A DNA stretch of 22,809 nt from a virus. Under the pieces are notes generated by a model. It had not been told where the DNA came from, did not search any database, and worked only from the letters and a program-made list of their open reading frames with translations. Positions within the stretch are counted from its first letter, which is position 1. Each line of letters opens with the position of its first letter. The stretch covers positions 1-22,809 of the IMG/VR virus record IMGVR_UViG_3300046370_000366. One strand, 5' to 3'. The position numbers and the translations under genes are program-made. This document shows, piece by piece, positions 18,752-22,809 of the stretch.

Positions 18752-19002
18752 TGTGATTCTTCGTTTATTTGTTGTTGTAAAGTGTTCCACGCATCTATGA
18801 CATCTTGAGTCCAGTATGCGTTGATGGTGTCCTGCACGTTTTGTGGCAGGTCTGTAATGTCTTGGTTAGGAACCCTAACCTCTCTGTGATGGCTTTCGGA
18901 TATGACCGTTCCATCGTCAGTTACTCGTGTCGTTTTTCGTAAGGACACCTGTCCAAGTTCTTTTATGTCTATAGACGTATATGATTGTGTTTTTTCTAAC
19001 AT
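18748..19002 (-). CDS. tail-associated small protein, copy 1 (84 aa)
   Basis: An 84-aa protein starting MLEKTQSYTSIDIKELGQV. The core QVSLRKTTRVTDDGTVISESHHREVRVPNQDITDLPQNVQDTINAYW is like many small proteins next to phage fibre genes and like the following gene, so the pair arose by tandem duplication. It begins one base after the fibre stop (TAA-T-ATG) and overlaps the next gene by ATGA, so the three are probably translated together. Confidence 0.6.
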   Translation of the reverse strand: MLEKTQSYTSIDIKELGQVSLRKTTRVTDDGTVISESHHREVRVPNQDITDLPQNVQDTINAYWTQDVIDAWNTLQQQINEESQ

Positions 19003-19003
19003 A

Positions 19004-22000
19004 TTATGTGGTGTGATAAGTTATTTGGAATACAATAGTTGTTGTGTTTCCTAAATCGTTTCCTTTTACGTTGCTTACAGTAAGGCTTGAGTTTTGATAA
19101 TACAAAAAAGCATTGGTTTCTCCATCTCTTATTTGCATCATAGTAGCGGCTTCACCTGCAAACCCACTAGCATAGCCTATGCTACCTGCAATAGCGCCTG
19201 TTCCTGAACCAAGAGGTGTGTCAGAAGCAAATGGAAATCCACCTAGTTCTACGTTAGTGCTAGATGAACCAGCCGTTAAAGAAGTAGCCTGAAATCTGCC
19301 CGAACAGTGTACTATGTTACCAATCTTAGTGTATTTACCATAGTTATTAGAAGCAAGAACAATATTGCTTGCACCTGCGTGAATGGTTGGTGTAAACGTT
19401 CCTTCTTCGTAGTCATCTAGCAGTTCGCTAGTCATGCCCCCACTATTTTGGTTTGCTGAGAAATCAACACCATGACCAGCTGCAAAAACTAAGTTACCAT
19501 CAGCAATGCTTACATTACCGTTTGTATGAATGGTAAGGTCTGTACCCTCATTTGTTCCAATCTCTATGTTTCTTGACGAAGAGTTGTGATATATATGAGC
19601 TGCTTGTGCATCTAAAGCTATACCAAAAGTATATCCGCTACCACCTATGGATAGCTGACCATCTCCAAAACCATTTGCCGCTATATTTTGAGAATCAATT
19701 ACGTGAAGTTTAGAGTTTGGAGAAGTAGTGCCAATACCTACGTTACCGCCTCTTTCAATCAATAAGCGAACATTCCCACCAGCTCCTGAATTTTCATTTC
19801 CTATAACAAAGTCATTAGGATTGCTCCATCCACCTTCTCCAATAACCCACGCTTCGTTTGTACTTGAGTTTGATTTTCCAAAGAACCCGATGGAGACTTC
19901 ACCTTGAGAAGTACTATTTCTATAAATTCTCATAGAACCATAAGAAGAAGAATTAGTCTGTAGATGAAGAGGTCTAGCAGGATTAGTAGTACCAATACCT
20001 ACGTTGCCGTTATTAAGAAGGGTTACCTTTGTTCCGCCACCAGTATTAAAGTAGTAGCCGTATGATTGGTTATTGAAAGTAGAAAAACCTGTTGCTGGGT
20101 TATACAGTTGCATAGTAGCAAAGGAGCTATTACCTGTATTGCCGTATATACTACCTTGTCCTATAACCCCTGTATATCCTATATCTCCATTTACTGTTAA
20201 TTTATTAGCAGGACTAGTAGTACCAATACCTACGTTACCGTCACCTTGTATGGTCATTCTAGTAGATAAAGAACCATTATACGGCTTTGTCTTAAACTGA
20301 AGCTCTCCTGCGGCAGTAACTTGAGTTCCTTCTTTTTGAGCAGTAATACTAGAAACTATTGCGTCACCTGTATCAGCCGCATTGGTAAAGTTTATAGCGC
20401 CAATATCTGCTTGCGTACCAGCTACGCTGTAACCAGTCATTCTTAATATTGCTTGAGACGCAGAATTGGTTACACCTGACACTCTAGCTGTTGTAGTTGA
20501 CCCACCTGAGTTTAAGTCCAGAGTATAATCAGGAGTTGCGTTACCAATGCCCAATCTAGTTTCACTAGAATCAAAATGAAAGTTTTCTACTTGACTAGCG
20601 GTTCTAAAAGCAATATCCCCATTTGAATGGATGCGCATGCGTTCTGAAGCATTAGTAGTAAATGCCATGTAGTTTGAACCATGATTATAAATCAAGCTAC
20701 CTACGTCGGCATCTGCATTGTCTCCAAAATATAAGGACGAGTTACTGCTATTATCTCTGGCTTGTAATTGAATTGCAACTTCTCCTGATGTTCTTTCAAT
20801 ATCAAGAGCGTACGAAGGACTGGTAGTACCAATACCTACGTTACCATTGCCATTTATAACAAATCTATTTTGTGAAACATTAGTTACTCCATCTCTTTTA
20901 TAATATTGATATATACGAAAGTTATCAGCACTCTCATCATAACCAAGCATATAACGTCTATTTGCGGTAGTATTTGCATTACCATTTTCAGTAAATATAA
21001 TACCTGAGTCATAACCACTAGAACCGCCAATATTTATGTAAGCGTATCCACTTGTTGACCTAAACTCTGCAAGGCTTATTTGGTTTCCTGCTTTAGTAAC
21101 TGTTAGTTCACCACCAACATTAAGATTATCCCCTATATAAGCATCACCACTTAAATATAAATCTCTCCAAGCAAGGCTAGTGCTAAATCCTAAATCATTA
21201 GCGTTGTGAGTTGCAGGATATACTTTACCGTTAGTGTCAATAGCCATTTTTGTACTACCACCAACTTGTAAAAATAGATTATTCCCACTTGAATTAATAG
21301 CTATTCTACCAACATCAGAACCAATACTTCCGACTGATGAGCCGTCTTTTGCAAACGATAAGATAGTACCATCTGATGTATTTCTTCTAAGGCTTAAAAC
21401 TGTACCGCTATCTTTAGTAACAAGTACTTCTGTTGGTCGTAATTCTATCCCTTCACTAGCATAGTTACTAGCAGTCTTACCCACCAATACCCTACCGCTT
21501 GAGTCAATGCGCATATCTTCGCCTGTGCCATTTGTGCTGGCTCTAAACGTCATCGCATCATTGGCGAAGTCATAGACTATTGTACCCCTATTTTGATTAT
21601 TATCTGTCCTTCTAAAAAGAATACCTGAAGCGCCATTATCATTAGTATGACTAATAGCTAAAAATGGTGAAGTAGATTGCAAGTGAAGTAACTGGTCAGG
21701 GGTAACCGTACCGATACCTACGTTGCCATTACTACCATTAATAAACATTTTAACAGAATCGGAACCACCAGTAAAGTACACGTTTCCAAGACCACTGTTA
21801 GCTGTAATTCTACTACCTATTCTTAACCCATTATCCTCCCATTGCATGAATTGAGAAGTACCATGATAATTTTTAACATTAATTCCTGAGTTTGTAGCAG
21901 AATTTCCTGAGGTTGTATTTGTATTTTCTACTAGCAGTAATCCATAAGCATCATTTATTCTGGTAGTATGTGAAATATGTGTTTTAGTATTTGGACTAGT

Positions 22001-22809
22001 AGTACCAATACCTACGTTACCATCACCCTTGACTATCATTCTATAACTACCGTTACCGTACACTCCTAAAATACTATCATCATTAGTTGTATCTGATCTA
22101 ACTAGTAGCCCCTGACCGTTAGCATTCGTATTTAAAATTTTAGCAGCCCAAGTTGTAGAAGAATCAGAAAGGTCTAATTTATGTGCAGGACTAGAAGTAC
22201 CAATACCTACTCTTTTATTTAACCCATCAAGTGTCATTACAGAAGAAAATCCACCTAATGCAGGACCACGATAAAATTCTAGTTTACCTGTACTTGTTCC
22301 TCTGTCACTTATGCCCCATCTAATGTTAGCTTCTGTAAATCCATCTCCATATCCTAGAAATATCTCAGAAACATCATTTGTTCCAGTTGAATTTAGATGA
22401 AACTCACCCCTATTAGCAGACCTAAATCCCCTTCCTAATAACGAATAATCTATTGATGCGTTGCCAGCAACATCAAGGTCATAATTAAATGAAGCATTAC
22501 CTGAAGTATCTAAAGCAAATGATGTTATTTGGTTAGTACCATCTGCCTCTAGCTGATAAAACGCAAAGCCACCCCTTGTGCCACCACCTGTTGTGCCTCT
22601 CGACCAGAAACGAGAATCAGCGATGTAAAAGTCCATTAACAGCCCATACGTACCTGACGCTGGTGTCGTTATGTTTCCATACGCATGAATACCACCATTG
22701 ACAACTAGCTTTTGTGCAGGTGAGGTATTCCCAATACCTAAATTGCCATTGGAGAGCCATCTCCCTGCCTCGTATGCCGATCCGTTATTCAACCAAAATC
22801 CAATACCTT
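19004..22809 (-). CDS. giant tail fibre protein with repeated 'NVGIGTTSP' motifs (partial, 5' end outside the window)
   Basis: The frame is open to the right edge, so the start lies beyond 22809; about 1,267 residues are seen. Ten motifs of the type N-V-G-I-G-T-T-S-P..~L.v recur, each after a 'gng~~~~' beta segment. They are typical of beta-helical or triple-stranded phage fibres and some large bacterial adhesins. Between them are Gly/Asn/Ser-rich strands. The C-terminus (LLDDYEEGTFTPTIH...YGKYTKIGNIVHCSGRF) matches the tip domain common at the end of marine phage fibres. No S74 chaperone is visible. It should bind the host surface; length and motif number can change by recombination. Two small follow-on genes overlap or abut it. 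Confidence 0.82.
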   Translation of the reverse strand, partial: GIGFWLNNGSAYEAGRWLSNGNLGIGNTSPAQKLVVNGGIHAYGNITTPASGTYGLLMDFYIADSRFWSRGTTGGGTRGGFAFYQLEADGTNQITSFALDTSGNASFNYDLDVAGNASIDYSLLGRGFRSANRGEFHLNSTGTNDVSEIFLGYGDGFTEANIRWGISDRGTSTGKLEFYRGPALGGFSSVMTLDGLNKRVGIGTSSPAHKLDLSDSSTTWAAKILNTNANGQGLLVRSDTTNDDSILGVYGNGSYRMIVKGDGNVGIGTTSPNTKTHISHTTRINDAYGLLLVENTNTTSGNSATNSGINVKNYHGTSQFMQWEDNGLRIGSRITANSGLGNVYFTGGSDSVKMFINGSNGNVGIGTVTPDQLLHLQSTSPFLAISHTNDNGASGILFRRTDNNQNRGTIVYDFANDAMTFRASTNGTGEDMRIDSSGRVLVGKTASNYASEGIELRPTEVLVTKDSGTVLSLRRNTSDGTILSFAKDGSSVGSIGSDVGRIAINSSGNNLFLQVGGSTKMAIDTNGKVYPATHNANDLGFSTSLAWRDLYLSGDAYIGDNLNVGGELTVTKAGNQISLAEFRSTSGYAYINIGGSSGYDSGIIFTENGNANTTANRRYMLGYDESADNFRIYQYYKRDGVTNVSQNRFVINGNGNVGIGTTSPSYALDIERTSGEVAIQLQARDNSSNSSLYFGDNADADVGSLIYNHGSNYMAFTTNASERMRIHSNGDIAFRTASQVENFHFDSSETRLGIGNATPDYTLDLNSGGSTTTARVSGVTNSASQAILRMTGYSVAGTQADIGAINFTNAADTGDAIVSSITAQKEGTQVTAAGELQFKTKPYNGSLSTRMTIQGDGNVGIGTTSPANKLTVNGDIGYTGVIGQGSIYGNTGNSSFATMQLYNPATGFSTFNNQSYGYYFNTGGGTKVTLLNNGNVGIGTTNPARPLHLQTNSSSYGSMRIYRNSTSQGEVSIGFFGKSNSSTNEAWVIGEGGWSNPNDFVIGNENSGAGGNVRLLIERGGNVGIGTTSPNSKLHVIDSQNIAANGFGDGQLSIGGSGYTFGIALDAQAAHIYHNSSSRNIEIGTNEGTDLTIHTNGNVSIADGNLVFAAGHGVDFSANQNSGGMTSELLDDYEEGTFTPTIHAGASNIVLASNNYGKYTKIGNIVHCSGRFQATSLTAGSSSTNVELGGFPFASDTPLGSGTGAIAGSIGYASGFAGEAATMMQIRDGETNAFLYYQNSSLTVSNVKGNDLGNTTTIVFQITYHTT
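19731..22750. repeat. dispersed ~24-base repeats encoding the fibre motif
   Basis: A near-identical block, GTACCAATACCTACGTTACC on the plus strand, occurs at about 19728, 19989, 20218, 20826, 21708, 22002 and 22198, with a diverged copy at about 22729. Each encodes part of NVGIGTTSP. The DNA identity is higher than in neighbouring segments, so the blocks are good sites for in-frame deletion or duplication of fibre modules. Confidence 0.65.

Noticed and set aside
20073-21464. Plus-strand open frames within the fibre gene
   Set aside because: They are antisense shadows of a Gly/Thr/Pro-rich repetitive gene and show no family pattern.
19731-22750. Regular repeats that could suggest a CRISPR array
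   Set aside because: The blocks encode a protein motif in one long frame, spacing varies from about 200 to 900 bases, and no cas genes are present.
1-22809. tRNA or rRNA genes
   Set aside because: No cloverleaf-like or rRNA-like stretch was seen on either strand in the spacers; this was by eye, without a covariance model search.

Overview
The window is phage DNA: most likely a tailed double-stranded DNA phage of a marine-type Bacteroidota (Flavobacteriia-like) host. A complete packaging/head module, a replication/recombination module, a lysis module and a long receptor-binding fibre lie close together, with no rRNA, tRNA, integrase or host metabolic genes seen. The host guess is inference. 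It rests on moderate A+T richness, mostly weak Shine-Dalgarno sites, and several promoter candidates of the Bacteroidota type (TTG or TTTG, about 20 bases, TAnnTTTG), the best at 11318-11348. A few genes do have good GGAGG-type sites, so the host is not settled.

Layout. (1) 1-6720, minus strand, is the packaging/head operon. In transcription order it holds a 57-aa protein, small terminase, a PD-(D/E)XK-like nuclease, a large terminase split into separate ATPase and nuclease genes with a serine-resolvase-like gene between them, two small proteins, portal, scaffold, and the first codons of a probable major capsid gene leaving the window. One small basic gene (3098-3481) is inverted inside this operon. 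(2) 6991-9055, minus strand, is a very A+T-rich accessory island bounded by two intrinsic terminators. It holds small proteins and a duplicated palindromic operator/promoter element. (3) 9079-10797, minus strand, is a run of six tiny early-type genes, four of whose junctions read exactly TAA-C-ATG. (4) 10842-11390 is a candidate replication origin/control region: DnaA boxes, a Rep-O-like gene carrying three iteron-like repeats, and divergent promoters. (5) 11412-16315, plus strand, is a tightly overlapped replication and recombination operon: RecE-like exonuclease, ERF annealing protein, a hidden 28-aa membrane peptide, cytosine methyltransferase with a second large gene nested in another frame, a Holliday-resolvase-like nuclease, a winged-helix-like protein, DnaB-type helicase and an SSB-like protein. 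(6) 16386-18086, plus strand, holds terminators, an M15-type endolysin, a holin, then a DnaA box, hairpins and a stand-alone DnaA domain IV gene. (7) 18083-22809, minus strand, holds small tail-associated genes and a giant repeat-rich tail fibre that runs off the right edge.

How it works together. The Rep-O-like protein, the DnaA-domain-IV protein, DnaB-type helicase and SSB-like protein would start and run replication at a lambda-like origin. RecE/ERF and the resolvase-like nuclease would process concatemers. The terminase proteins would package DNA through the portal into scaffold-assembled heads, and holin plus endolysin would release particles. The most unusual points are the nested methyltransferase reading frame, the three-gene terminase locus, and the frame-independent iterons inside the Rep-O-like gene.
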